From Triops longicaudatus (taxonomy: Eukaryota; Arthropoda; Branchiopoda; Notostraca; Triopsidae), in NCBI GenBank assembly GCA_022885665.1, contig JAGQDJ010000097.1, positions 1 to 64,000 on the forward strand: a stretch of DNA of 64,000 bases. The letters are read 5' to 3'. Under the pieces are notes generated by a model. That model was given only the letters and a program-made list of their open reading frames with translations, ran no database searches and had not been told where the DNA came from. This document shows, piece by piece, positions 48,411 through 61,135 of the stretch (positions within the stretch are counted from its first letter, which is position 1; each line of letters starts with the position of its first letter). The position numbers and the translations under genes were made by a program.

Positions 48411-48967
48411 AAGAACAAATTTGGATTTAAGTCGTAGTTTTCCTTTCTTCTACATTTAGCCTCACATGTAAAATCACCTCTCCGATCCTGTAAAAAGTGA
48501 AATATGAAATTATTCCTGTAATTTAAGGGCACCTTGACATATTCCTGTAACTTATGCGTTATGCTAAACATGGAAAATTCAACTATTTACAAACGTTGTT
48601 TTCCTTGACTTTGAATTCAAATTCATAATTAAGAGTTTCAAATGCTCTAATGGACGGTCAAGTTATCTCTACAAGCTCTGATCTCAATTCAATTTTAAGT
48701 TATTTTTATATACCGTTTATTATTTTGTTCAGTTGTGAAAAAGTAGATCGAAAATTTTACTGCAAAATTCTAAGATTTCAAATTACTTTGTAAATAACTT
48801 CGGACCGTAAGAGTGTGTTTCTGTAGAAGGTAGTGTACTATGCTGGGTTACAAGTACCAAGATGTTTTATTTAGTCTGAAGTGTATAAACATGGGTTACA
48901 GAAGAAAACAAGCTACTCTACTCGATTATTAAGCATCTGAATGGGGAGTTTGGTCCTCCTACGTCAG
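48411..48967. other. convergent 3' region, USP8 and GTF3C6
   Basis: The two genes point towards each other. On the - strand a TTTATT (complement AATAAA) near 48867 could serve GTF3C6. No clear AATAAA for USP8 was seen. No gene lies here. Confidence 0.5.
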
Positions 48968-49384
48968 TCATTTGTCCGTCGCCGGGTCTGCCTCTGCAGC
49001 AGCAGCAGCACTATCCGTTTCTTTCGAGGAGACGAAAACCCTCTTCATCAACAGCTTTTTGTTCGTTTTTTCCGCAAATTCAAGAATCTTCGGATCCGAA
49101 AATCCGAATATGGGATCAGAGGGCTCTGGAGCGTCTTTTTCTTCAAACAGTAGTGCAGTTCCCGTCACATCTTCGTATTGCCCAGTGAAGACTTGACGCC
49201 CAACTTGTAGTAAGGGTTCAGTAGTTTCTAAGCCTAAGAATTGCAAGGCAGTGTGGTTGCTTAGGTTTTCTCCTTCAAGACCCGTCCCCAAAATCTCCAC
49301 TAAAACTGTAGTGGCCTTCTCTTCAAGAATTTCCCATTCTTTGTCATGTGGCTCAATTTCCATCGGCACATTTGACTGTTCCAT
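48968..49384 (-). CDS. GTF3C6: general transcription factor 3C subunit 6 (TFIIIC 35 kDa)
   Basis: A small subunit of TFIIIC, which recognises internal promoters of tRNA genes for RNA polymerase III. A single exon encodes 138 residues. The conserved triple-barrel-type core is clear: TVLVEILGTGLEGENLS, LQFLGLETTEPLLQVG, VFTGQYEDVTGTALLFEE, then LLMKRVFVSSKE. The C-terminus is Ala/Asp-rich and shorter than in human (213 residues). The frame is open to an upstream ATG at 49444, but the conserved region begins after 49384 and the upstream residues are Lys-rich and unconserved. The gene is in tandem with the next minus-strand gene, whose stop is 235 bases upstream. Confidence 0.85.
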   Translation of the reverse strand: MEQSNVPMEIEPHDKEWEILEEKATTVLVEILGTGLEGENLSNHTALQFLGLETTEPLLQVGRQVFTGQYEDVTGTALLFEEKDAPEPSDPIFGFSDPKILEFAEKTNKKLLMKRVFVSSKETDSAAAAAEADPATDK

Positions 49385-49618
49385 TATTTGCACTTTAGTG
49401 GTTCTAGCTGAATAGTTTTTTTTTCTGTCTATTTTGCACTGCAAAGCTATTATCGTTGATGAGATTGATTAAGAGAATATCAAGTTTGAATAGGGAAGTG
49501 TTGAAAGCACTGTTCCTGGTTTCGCTGGGTTTTAAACTTAGTTGACTTCTTTCCAACAAAAAAATCAGGTATGATATTATCAAAGGAACGCTAAGTTGCT
49601 GGAACGGATGGAGAAGAG

Positions 49619-50031
49619 TTACTGAAAGTTTTGCAATTCGTTCATCTCTTCTTGTAAGTTTAGGCAATATTTCTGGTACATGACTCGGATTCCTGTTGGC
49701 GATAAAAAAGGGGAAAATAAAGTTAATGGATGAGCACAGTAACGTTTTCTCAACGTTACTGTATAGGCATTTTACCTGAATACACTGCGATGCGATGTTT
49801 AAGGCCGTACTGAAGTTTCAAACCTTTGCCCCGACGGGAAAGCCTTCTTACTAGGACTTGCAGGTCACTGACCTGATTTTCAAGGTGCAAAATATGCTTT
49901 TTCGCTTCTTCTAACTTTCTTTGTCTCTCTTGGATATTGCGTTCTTGTTCTTCTTCTTCGGGATAGTAAGATTCAGTTTGCAATGGATAGTTAACGTTGA
50001 TAGGCAAAAATGCACGCTCCGCTGTAGCCAT
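49619..50031 (-). CDS. small coiled-coil protein, family not recognised
   Basis: A 109-residue protein from two minus-strand exons (50031-49776 and 49692-49619) with good splice signals and matching phase. The N-terminus MATAERAFLPINVNYPLQ is followed by an acidic patch (YYPEEEEQERN), then a long heptad-like helix rich in Glu, Lys, Arg and Leu (EEAKKHILHLENQVSDLQ), a basic stretch RRLSRRGKG, and a second Leu/Glu helix ending NELQNFQ. No membrane segment, catalytic motif or signal peptide is visible. The amphipathic helices suggest a structural or adaptor subunit of a larger complex, but I could not assign a family. An upstream in-frame ATG near 50079 exists. Confidence 0.6.
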
Positions 50032-52450
50032 GATGAAATTGAAAACACTTCGGACTGGTGGCGCACCCTTCTTATTCACGTAACACCCAAACTATTACGT
50101 CACAAAAACAAACGCAGAATTTAAAAAACTAACGCGCGAAGGTAGATTTTTTATGTTTGAAATACTTGAAGCATTATCGATAAAAAATCCTCTCTTTCTT
50201 TACAAAACAAAGATCCTTCAGTAAAAAAAAATCTACTCTCCTTTTCCATATCTTTGTACACGAACTCAGCCGTTCACTAATATTCCAGCGTCCGGTAGAG
50301 ATCAGTAAAATGACGATTTATACAAGGTAATAAAAAAGTTATGTATAGCTGCGGAATGCAAAATACGGATAGACAAAGTAGTCCCCATGACGGAGAGAGT
50401 TTCACTTCCCGACATCCTGAATTGGTGGATTTAATGTTAGGTAGACCAAAATGGTGACGTTCTATGCAATATGACGAACACTGACACTAACTTGATTTCA
50501 CACGTCAAATTTATACAAAACAAACGTTACGCGAAAGATATCGACCTCAGTATGTACAGACTTAGCTCAGAAAATTGTCAACAAAGGCGCTAAAGCTTCC
50601 AGGAGGAACTTTTATTAGAAATGACGGACTGATTTTTAATGATAAAGCTTTATGCAGAGATTTCATAGCACAACTCGGGAGAAACTGTCACAAATCTGGC
50701 TTTCAAAATCTACAGCTTTTAACGTTTTGTCTACAGTAGTTTTGCGCGTCGTCTACCTTACAGGAAATTCCACTGGTACGATATCCGTCTAAATTGTGTA
50801 AGGAACTTTGAAGTGCGATAGCTAGCACTTATCCCTATATTTACTGCATCACTTTTAAAATCGGCTACTTACCAGTTGTAACTGAAAGTAGACGTCAGGT
50901 AATGTCGGTGTAAAATCGATGCGCGATTAGACCCTCGAATTTGCGTAGAAAAGTTGTTGGAAGAGGGCCACTTCCAAGAACTGTTCAGAGCTGCTGCTGG
51001 ACTGCAACTGAATTCTTGAAATCGACAATGTTCACTAAGTAACTATAGCCGGACCTAAAGTACCGTACTATTTTCTCCCCTTAGGCTACGTTGATAAACA
51101 GATTAGCTACCCTAACCGTTCAGAAAGGTTATTTCCTCCCCCTACAGTTGACCTATTTTCAACTCTTTAACGGTTCATAACAGTATTCCATCTCAGTTCA
51201 GACCAATGACCTCGCTTTGGCTTGAGGTAAACAGCTGGGTGATAAAATGAAATGGCTAAGTGTGCACGTGATCAGCAATAAGTTTCTTTACACGAGTTTC
51301 ATTCCTAACATAGGAGAACTCTCAGAGTGCCACTGCCTAAAACTGAAATGAAAATGAGAAGATTTAATGAAACCAAATAATTGTTTTGGCCAATCGATGT
51401 TTAGTTTCACAACAAAATAGAAAAAAATACCAACTTTGCCCACGGAGAGAAATTTACTGAATGTTTCACAAAATTTCAGCTTCGTTTTTTTTCACAAATA
51501 CTCATCCCCATATAGTTGGAATTCTGGATTACAACAATCCCGTTAGAGACATTGTTAGAGAGATTTGAAAAGAGATTTACTAATGAGGCAAAAAATAGAG
51601 ACTTTTTGCTTAGGGAGTGATTTAAAAGTAGAAAAAAAAAAATGACTAGCTATTTTACTCTTTGGTTTACAGCTGTGTCGCTTGGATTCTCTTTCAAGTC
51701 GGAAACTCTCTCGTTTAAATCTAGCATGTTAATAAAGTCATTTGAAGATCGCTTTCCCTATATGGATATTACAATAACAGTATATATAGATAAATAAGCT
51801 TTTATACACAACATGCAAGGTCTATATAGGATCGTTAACCAACCGCAATGAACAAAAGAACGTCGTTTTCTGACCGTAGATTTCTTTCTTTCAACAACTA
51901 TGCTGGAAAGGAAGTTAAACATTATAGACAGGAAGGATGGAAAGAAGGACGTTGAAAAGTTCCTGTAAATAGTTCCGTTTTTCGACACTCCATTTTTTAA
52001 GAGTTGAATTCAAAGGTTTCATATTGTACTGTGCTTTCGGCTTTCCACTCGGCAGGTATGCTATTTCTTCTTACTAGCAACAAAAATACTTTTCGTTGGC
52101 ATGACTGACGTTTCATCACCACAGCCTCCAGCTCCAAGTTAATTCTTTCATCATACTGCGTCACGATCCTCGGGAGAAGTTGAACCAAACCAATTTTGGT
52201 TATGGAAGTTATACGGAGCAGACTGTAGCCGTTCTGGGGAAGAAGAAGGAAAAATTTCTGTCTCGTAACGAATGTTCCCTGTCCAGCTGGCGAATATCTC
52301 GCATATGTCTATGGAAGAAGAAGGGGTGGGAAGTCCTCCCTTGGGAACTTGACACGATGTGGAGCAAAAGAGGGTATTATTGATTTCTTCGGATATGGTA
52401 AAAGTAATTTTTTTCTGAAGCGCCTGCTGGTACACGTAGCCAGGGAATGT
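50032..52450. other. intergenic / 3' region of NPDC1
   Basis: No gene with a family signature. The right part should be the 3' untranslated region of the minus-strand NPDC1 gene, whose stop codon is at 52451-52453. The left part holds the promoter of the coiled-coil gene. Confidence 0.5.
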
Positions 52451-55400
52451 TTAGTGATCGTGATGCCGAAAGTTGGCCGGAGAAGCTGGAGTCGGATCAT
52501 CGAGGAATAAAGGATTCTTCACTTCCATTTCACCCGTCTGCACAAAACAAGAATAACTGTTAGCTTAAATTGATGGTTCTCATGCAACCAACTCAGTCAA
52601 TTGAAGAGCAGCTAATACACTTGAAAGCCATGCAAAACATCGCAGTCAAGCAGAAAGATAAGTCGTCTTTTTGGCATATTTAAATCGTTGTTAGCAATTG
52701 CCAGCTAAAGCTATTTAAGGGAACTAAAGCTTTGGAAGCAATCGTGGTTAATAGTACAAGTGTTGTAAAAATGTGGTTTGTTCATCTTACAGGAGCTAAG
52801 CCTGGGCACTCGTAGACAGTATAATCCCCTTCTTCAGTTTCTTCTTCACTCTCTCCTCCGGAAGCTGATCCATGACGTCCTGACTGAGCATGTCTGTAAC
52901 GGCAAGGTCGAAATTATTTCTTAAATACATAACTTTGGCGACCGTGCTAGTACCTCTCCATGGCAATAACTTGCTGTTTCTGATGCTGGTAATGGAACAT
53001 GTGAGCAGACTGCGCTAACTTGCGATCGCCAACCACCTTGGTAACAGCAGATGACCCTGGGTGACCTTTTGGTGAGGTCATGTTGGAAACGCTCGGGCGT
53101 GTCAATTCAGGAGAAGGTCCTGGACCCGTCACTCCGTAGGCTGGGTATTCCACTTCAGCTGCAGCTTTCGCTCCTTTCTGAAGCCTAGAACGAAAGGCAA
53201 AAGGTTTGGTTACTAACTGTTTCAGAGCAAAGAACGAAAACAATGGAAAAACACTAGATATCTCAAAACTGTCACGCGTTATAACGTGTATTTTTGCAGA
53301 TTTTAGACGTTCATGTATTCCGGACAAGTTATAAAAAAACATGATACGATTTAATAATAATTGTACTAGAGGAGACTCAGGCAAATAGTAATATTTCGCA
53401 CTGTTGCAGTTTCTACTCGGTGCACAAACTTGAACACTCACCCGATAGATCTATACTACAATTGTTTTATGTGATTTTATCCCAGCTTGCCATTAAGTCG
53501 CTACGTGTTTGGAAGCAACGAAAAATAAGAGCATAGGAATAAGAAAACCGATGCTTTACAAGTGCTACAATGGTACTGAGGTAGGATAAATGTCAAACGA
53601 GGATCAGCGGTGTTTCCAAGTGGAAACAAGTCAATCAAATTTATTCTTGCTACTGTGCAATCGAGTTTATTTACATGTTAGTTACGGATGTTAGAGTAAA
53701 AATGCAACATTTATTGACAAACTACTGAAAGTGATTGGGTTGATACTTTTTACAAGATAGGCTTTAACTAATGATGCTGAAAAATTTACAGGAAGAAAAT
53801 CAGTCATCATTCTAGTCAGTTTTAATTAATTCCCACAAAAGGCATCTTTATTTTTCATTTTGTCTCTCTCTCAAAACGCACCTGTTATAATCACATTGTA
53901 GCATCGTGTTGGCTTTTCACGCTATGTCTTCATTTGTGTAGAAGTATTAGAGTCAAAGCTTAAGCTTATTCTTCCATAACTTCTACTTTACTTGAAAGCT
54001 TATCAATTTATTGATAATGTGAATAGAAATGATAACGTGAAGTGGTGTCCACTTCTTTTCTAAGAGAAGCTGTAAAATCAAATATTAATGAATTTCGAAT
54101 TTAATGTTTGTTCACTCACATCAAGCTTTTTTTATTGAACGGGTTTCGATATTTGTTTTGTACGCATTTTTTACTGTCTCAACGTATCTGCTATTCAAAA
54201 GTAATGAATCTGGCTTATTTTGCCTCGTGTTACCATGACAATAGTCTCCTCGAGCAAGTTTTGGCAACTTGCGAACTGAGTGAAATTTTTATTTTCTGCC
54301 ATCTTCCGAAGTTTTCTTTCGTCACAGGGTATTAATCGACAGATATTGCGTCATGGCACAAACGTGAACATCGTTGGCTTAGATACCGCATTTTCCTGTC
54401 ACTTAAAGATCAGTCTCAACTGTCGAAGAAATTGCCACGTGTCCTCAGGTAGCAATCTTAAATACGAAGTAAAATCGAAGCCTTCCAAAGTCTGATGGTG
54501 AACGTAATTTCCTCCCATTGTAATGGCTCTATAAACGGAAACTTTTCTTACGTTTCAACCACAAATGTTTCACATTACTTTTACTCAACATCAGTCAACA
54601 TTTCACGGTAATATAAATTAAAATAGTTAATAGCTCACTGGTGCTGTTGACACAATAACAGTCAGCGACAATAGTACGTAAAATAAAACTCGTATACGTA
54701 GCACAGAAATGCTTTTCGATTTCCTCCACCTTTAATGACACATGCAACACAGCAGCACGGAACTCCCATTTTTCAACGATGGTGGGAATCGACAATGGGT
54801 AAACTCGTAAAAGGCTGAACAGAGGGCCAAAGAGACATTTCAAGACAAGTGACTCTTGATTCCGAAAACAACAAAAGGCAAAGTTGTTCGATCGTCACCA
54901 AGGAAGACGTCGCGAGCTCGACACATTCCAAGCATTTGTGTACCTTTTCAAACTTATTTTTACTTTCTAATTCTTTTTTCTTTAGAACAGCAATGACGAA
55001 AGTGGGGCTTGTGCTGTCAAAATCTGGGCGTCGTGCTACTATTGAGAATAAGGTCACATGCTGTCTGTTAGTTTTCAGTTTCTTTCTCCAAAAGACTAGA
55101 AAGAAAATGCGTGCTTTTTGTTAAAGTACTCAACGCACCACCATCAAAGAGTTCGCCTTGACAAATATGCACAATGGAGACAAAAGCTAGAAGTGAAGAT
55201 TGTCAGAGGTGCCAACTCCCGACTTAACGAACACTGTAAAAGTGTTAGCTCATCTTGTCAGGGTTCCGCTAGCGAAGCAAACTTTTTTTTCTTTCTTTTC
55301 AAAAGTTTAGAAAAACTTGCTTTTCTGTTGAGACCCTTATTAACTCTCGCTCGCCAGCTTTCCTGACTCCCCAAAAGCCTTCGTCAGCTGCCTTTATTGT

Positions 55401-58400
55401 TGCTTCTTAACTTGGAACACCTCCAGGGAATGAAGGAGTGCAATTTAGGAAGATCAAATGAGCGGTTAAAGAGGGGGGGGGGGGGTCAAGAGCTTACAAT
55501 TCCTCGCGTAAGTTCTCGATACTTCCGCGAAAGTTGTCCCAGACTTGACGCACATTCCCAATCACCACACTGGAAGCTGAAGTAGACCTTCGAAATTCCG
55601 CTCGCTTCAACGGACTGGACCGAGGTGGCAAACTTGAGAGAAACGGAGGGACTTCGTCCGATCGTTCCATTACACACGGGCTCGAAAAATTTTCTTTATG
55701 TTTATGGTATCCGATAAGCAGCAATACTAAGCAATTATTGCAGAGGAGGATAGCTGCTACCCGTAGAAAAAAGGAGTGATAGTAACAGCTGACATAAACG
55801 TATTTGATAGGCAAAGGCACCAGTTGTTCGTTGGGATATGTAATGAAAGCGAGGGTAATTTTGACTTGATTTTACATCACTGCAGTATTGCAATGGAAGC
55901 GTTCCTTCCCGGTTTAGAATCCCACAACTGTCGGTAGCACCAACGATGTTGGACTGCCTTATAGAAAAGAACAAGCTTCGGACTTCGACGATGTGGTCGT
56001 GCGCCGTGCTTCGGACTTGAAACGATCGCGCAAGAAGAAAAAGAATATTTGAAAAAAAGAAAGTACAACAATGCGTGGCTTGAGCTCGTCTATCGCCCTC
56101 CAGTGTCCAACAATTTAGAAGACGACAACTTCCCATCCCTGAGATTCCGGAATCAAGAAACTCCTCTCACGTTCTTGCCGGCACGGAATGGCATGGTACA
56201 CACTTACAAGTAATGGGCTTGGCTTGACGTATTGTCCGGGGTCATGAAACGCATCATAAGAGTCGTGGGTTCTTCTGCTATCGTTGTGAATACGCCGGAT
56301 CGACCGGAGAACAAGTTTGAGGAGTTTTAGAGAAAAATTGCTGAATGAGGATAAATGGATATTCTCGTGAGACTGTGCCCTAGAAGTTTATTTACTTTTA
56401 AGTCGCTTGTTGGTTCCACTGTTTGGGCTGTAGAACCAAAAATCAATAGACGTAAAAAAGGAACACTTGAAACTACTTTGTTCGCTGGGCGACGATTCCA
56501 GTGCATTACGGAGACTTAAGAAAATTATAGCTCAAAGTTAAAGTGATCCTGCTTGGGTATGTGAGGCGTTGAGAAACTCAAAATCATTGCGTCTCTTGCG
56601 AACCTTAAACTCAATTTACTATGTGCCATACGTACGTTACACATTTTAGATAGTTTTCTCTCAAATCTCGCGCTGATAACTTTCCATTTCGTATGATGGA
56701 ATTCCTCATAAGCCAGCATATTGGACTGCGTGCCACATGAGAGCCTAGTACGTGCACATCCATTGTCCTAACTCCTATCTTTTATTTCTTCCGGATAGGG
56801 TGACGGGTCTTGGGAAGGCTCTGAAGTAATATAAAGCATAACTCGTTGATAGCCACATACTTCTTCACATAAAACAAATATGACATGAAAAGTTACTGAT
56901 TATGAAGCTAATCTTTAGAGCCAAACTTTGGCAAAATCAAGGAAAATAAAAGTCAACTCAATTCAAAGTCAAAAAGATTTTCTGAAATTCATTTCAAGTC
57001 GAGTCATTTTTAATCTTAGGTGGTTAAGTCAATTCAATTCATTTCGAGATTTTTCCCAGTCGAAGTAATTTCCAAGTCAGTAAATTTTCGGGTAGTAAAT
57101 CACTTGTAGACACGGACAGTAAATTATTTGTAGTGGATTTGGATATGTAGTACGATTACAGACACAGTTTAGTTTCCATTAAGAACGAACTTAGGAGCTT
57201 CAAAGAGATCGTAAATTGTTGAATTGGACTGAAATGCGAGTCATAAAAATTACTTGTACGATGTACTTTTACAAAATACTACTTTACAGTATGATTTGTG
57301 TTCCCTCTTTACAAAAGGAACATAGACGTCCACTTATTGCAATTTCTCGCAAGCGACTGACTTCAGTTTTTCTCGGATTTCGACTTTCTCACAGTATTTT
57401 AAGGGTGGCGGAGACGGAGACGTTTGAGCCCCACCCATGTTCCATTTACACGACATTTTGCTGGTTAGAAGATTTCGTATAAAAAATGAACTGTACAGTC
57501 AATTTTTCAAAATGCAGTTACTTTTTTCCCCAATAAATTGTTTCAAGTTCAGTCGTTTCTTAAGTAAAGTCAATTAATTTCGTTTAGCAATGGACAAAAT
57601 CAATTCAAAGTTAATGAACAATTACTTGACTTAAGTCAAGTTATTGAATTGACTTTGTCCGAAAATGTACTAATCCTAGCTGGGCATTCATAATAAACTT
57701 AGAAATATCCGCATTTAGAACCTGTCATACTTCAGAAGCTTTCAGAAAACTAATTCTGTCGTGCTGGAAAAATATAATTTAAATCACGGCACAAGATGAA
57801 ACCTCGGGAGATGGGAGTTTCTACGTATGCAATATAATCTTATAGTTGGGCAATATGAGACTGACACCGAGACGTTAGATTTCAACAAATTGTGTTTTCA
57901 GCATTTCGTGAACCCGACGATGTAAGCGAAGAAACGGAAACCAATCGCGTTAGTCAGTACGCACTGAGTTTTTCAAACGTAGCGATTTACAGTGCTTCAA
58001 AAGCTGTGAAAAATTTCGTCTCTCAAACACACATATTGCCTATGCTTGAAAAACTCACTGTGCACTGGCTCTACTAAATGCGTTCGCTATAATAAACTTG
58101 CTACAGTCGACTGCGCAGATTATGCAGGAAAGTTCATTAGAACGGCTCCATTAGAGGTTGTCCGATTAGCCGTATACCTAAGTGATATTCATCCAGCTCT
58201 CCCCTATTTTCCTTCATTAGCTCAACCTACCGCAATCTTTTGATAATTGAGCTGAAGTGTAAAACTGTACTGTGATAGATCTGATGATCCCATTAGACCA
58301 GTGATATCTTTCCGAAAACACCGACACCCACGAAAAGAAAAAAAGGGTAGGCGAATCGTTTCTTCAAGAACTCATTAATTACAATCATTTGGATTAACTG

Positions 58401-59506
58401 TAATTATGCTTATTCAATTCTATTTATTACAATCGGTGTACGCACCAATTATAATAAATATAATAATTTTTTATGAAAAGTTTGTTGAGTCCGACAAAAA
58501 TCACTGTTTTGTCAAACGACGCAAGCTGTTTGTAAAAATGCTTCCTATGATAGAGGCCAAAACTGTTTGAGAAACTAAATAATCTGATTTAACCGCTTTT
58601 ACTTAAAAAAACATGTGATACTCGTTTGGCTGCTACGCGTGCTAATGGTAACCCCAAATTACAAAAAATTGGTTGCTCAACGAAAGCTACAGAACAATAT
58701 ACTAAAAATTCAGAGGCAACAGTTCCACAGTGATCTTACAGGAGACTTGAGACATGGAAAACACAAGTTGAGCACCGATTGTAACGACAGCCTTCTCGAA
58801 CCGCGAATAATTTCAACGCTGTACGACGTAGTTTGTTCCTAAGAACAAATGTCGACTGCGATTAAAGCCAACAGAAAATAAAAAAAACAGTTTTTACTTA
58901 CGTTAAACATGACAGTGGTAGACTGTTATGAAATAGTAAAAAAATACTGTTCTGTATTATAGTACACCTGAAACACTTTAGCATGACAATATTGCGGCAT
59001 TTGAAAATGACGCCTTAACAACCGCTGAATTTTTCTATTTATAATGCAGCTTTCCTTAACCTATGCTACTTTCTGGGAGAGAAGGAACTAGAATGTTCCG
59101 TTGTTGATTGGGGTTATAACTGCAAATTCTCGTTACATGTTGAGTGTATCATGAAAAATTTGATAGACAAATTTCGTATTGGAAAAACAGACGTTAAGCT
59201 TGATATGACTTTTACCACAACAGGTATCCGACTGTTAACAAATAAGGGGCTTGGTGGTTTGAAGGTTGGTTTGATTTTATTTTTTCACCAAGTACGCAAT
59301 GGCTTAATAGAAAGCAGAGATGCATTCGCATCTATTAGATACAGATTCGGATGGCACTTCTGTTCATACCACGAGCGACAATTAAAAAGGCACTATGTGT
59401 TCTAAAAGCAATCTAAGAGAGAATCGGAAGGTTACTTACCGATATAAACAAACGCCGATTCCGATGACTCCAGCCACCGCAACTGCCGTGCATCCTGCTA
59501 CCAACG
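52451..59506 (-). CDS. NPDC1: NPDC1/cab-1 homologue, 3' exons (5' end not found)
   Basis: A type I membrane protein of neural and synaptic function (vertebrate neural proliferation, differentiation and control protein 1; nematode cab-1). Five minus-strand exons join in phase: 59506-59441, 53184-52955, 52890-52802, and 52537-52451, with the third junction at RHAQSG. The first visible exon is the membrane segment ALVAGCTAVAVAGVIGIGVC followed by LYR. The cytoplasmic tail holds DRKLAQSAHMFHYQHQKQQ, then GDYTVYECPGLAPTGEMEV and KNPLFLDDP, which are the strongly conserved family boxes, and ends FRHHDH. The extracellular domain and signal peptide must lie upstream of 59506, probably beyond the window, since no matching exon was seen. 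The intron 53185-59440 is 6.3 kb, unusually long for this window. Four exons are certain; the count of five assumes no further split. Confidence 0.85.
53185..59440 (-). other. large intron of NPDC1, 6.3 kb
   Basis: It separates the membrane-segment exon from the cytoplasmic tail. It contains a G homopolymer near 55472 and an AT-rich repeat rich in TCAATTCAA/TTGAATTGA words at about 56925-57680. Open frames on both strands show no family signature, so I call no gene here. Confidence 0.6.
56925..57680. repeat. AT-rich interspersed repeat, copy 1
   Basis: It begins CCAAACTTTGGCAAAATCAAGG and continues with many AAGTCAA/TTGACTT words, ending near TTGAATTGACTTTGTCC. Its start is an imperfect complement of the end of the copy at 60705-61135, so the two lie in opposite orientation. 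Confidence 0.5.
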
Positions 59507-60138
59507 CTGCAGGTGGGGACAGAAAATAATGTTAATTATTGGCCAGAACGTTATTTGACAAGGCTCGTAGCCAGGATTTCGGTTCGGAGAGGGATCGGGG
59601 TCACTGTGCAATTTGTTGGACATTTGAGTTTCGCCTATCTTCCCCATTATAAAATAAAAATTTCGAGGGAGGAGGGTAACCCCTTAAGGGGGTTACAGTT
59701 GAAGAATGGGCAGAACCTCGACTACATTTAATTGGAAGTATATTAAGCATTCGGTGATTCAATGAGGAAACACTCAAAAGTTTGCTAAGATCGACTTGAA
59801 TAGTGTTACGAAGAGTACTCCTTTTTGTAGAAAACAAAAACTAAAACAACAAATTGACCCAAACAAACCTGACTATGCTAGCCCCACGCCACCTGTGACT
59901 GAATTTTGGGACTGCGGGTCAAAAGCACTTGCAACAGCTTGGAGGTGGGGCAGTTGCACTAGCGCAACTGTCCTAGCATTAAGAGTAGAGGAGTTTATTA
60001 AGGTTTTTATTTTCCCCCATAAGAAACTTTAAAATCAATTTTCTAATGGCTCGTTAAACGTATCGTAACGAAAATTTTTAGTTGGAATCCCAAGCAATAC
60101 TGGAACATTCTAGCTTCATCTTCGTCAACAAATTAGTA

Positions 60139-60163
60139 CAGCTATACTTAGAGTATAGCTGTA
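60139..60163. repeat. perfect hairpin
   Basis: ACAGCTATAC and GTATAGCTGT are perfect complements separated by five bases. Confidence 0.8.
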
Positions 60164-60704
60164 TAAATAAATGGGAAAATGCAACACAAATCGGCTGTTA
60201 CAATCGTTTCGACAGGTGTTCTGGGATTTCTAGGTCTCCTGTAAAAATAACTATGGGACTATTATGTCACATATTGCTCAGTAGCATTTAATACGTTCAA
60301 ATAATATTGTAGAAATTTTTGATCATGTATAGTGGACGCAACGGACGAAAAAGTACCACTCATTTCTTTAAAAGAGCTTGGCAAAACAGGCATTATTAAA
60401 TATATCAATTAATTCTCAAGCATTCCACATGCAACTTTGTATAGTGCTTCTTGAAGATATGCGACATTACTGTATTTTTTTTTTTTTACAGCTAAAAGAA
60501 ACCAGTCGTTCAAAAGTTATGGCTTTTGTTACTTTCTCGTAACGTTACTTTTGTCCCTACCTCCTCTACAGTTTTCAAACACTTTTTTTTCACTTGTAAA
60601 AACCTGACCACTATATAACGTGTGTTAAATATTTTTCTCATTTTATACTAGGACGGTAAAAAGTACACTATATCAAACTAAAATAAACATCCCAGTAGGG
60701 ACTA

Positions 60705-61135
60705 GAGCTGGGCAAAGTCAATTCATTGAGTTGACTTTAGATTTAAGGCCCCGGTATACACAAACCCCTTACGGGAGAATAATATGGGAAATTTTCAGAC
60801 ATCTTACTATAAAAATGGCTAAAAAATCAAAGAAATTGTTGCGATATTATTCATGGACTTTGAATTGACTTCGTCCATTGTCCTTTGTCCACTGCTATAA
60901 GAAAACGAATTAACTTGACATAACTTGAACTTGAAAGAAATTACTTTTAAAATACTGGCTTCAAGGTACACATTTTATAGAAACATTTTCTACTCCGCAT
61001 AACTGCGCGGAAAAGGAATGTATGGTTTTACACGTATCCCTTTCGGACGTGTATTACTCCCTACCCTCTTCTCGAGGAAACCAATTGACTTGGACTGACT
61101 TTCAGTTTCCTTGACTTTGCCAAAGTCTGGCAGCG
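60705..61135. repeat. AT-rich interspersed repeat, copy 2 (inverted)
   Basis: It starts GAGCTGGGCAAAGTCAATTC and ends CCTTGACTTTGCCAAAGTCTGG, whose complement matches the start of copy 1 at 56925. Internal TTGACTT words are shared. Confidence 0.5.

Noticed and set aside
49404..49667. 87-codon minus-strand frame with hydrophobic stretches
   Set aside because: It overlaps the second exon of the coiled-coil gene in another frame and the GTF3C6 upstream region; no family signature.
52947..53441. Extended 164-codon frame at the NPDC1 tail exon
   Set aside because: The part before 53184 is read-through into the intron; a clear acceptor (TTCTAG) marks the exon border.
55486..56136. Overlapping minus-strand open frames in the NPDC1 intron
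   Set aside because: No domain, no convincing splice sites, and two frames overlap, which suggests chance openness.
57892..58243. Two plus-strand frames of about 60 codons
   Set aside because: No homology recognised and no splice structure; likely chance.
58615..58842. 75-codon plus-strand frame
   Set aside because: Starts without context, lacks a family signature, and lies on the opposite strand within a long intron.
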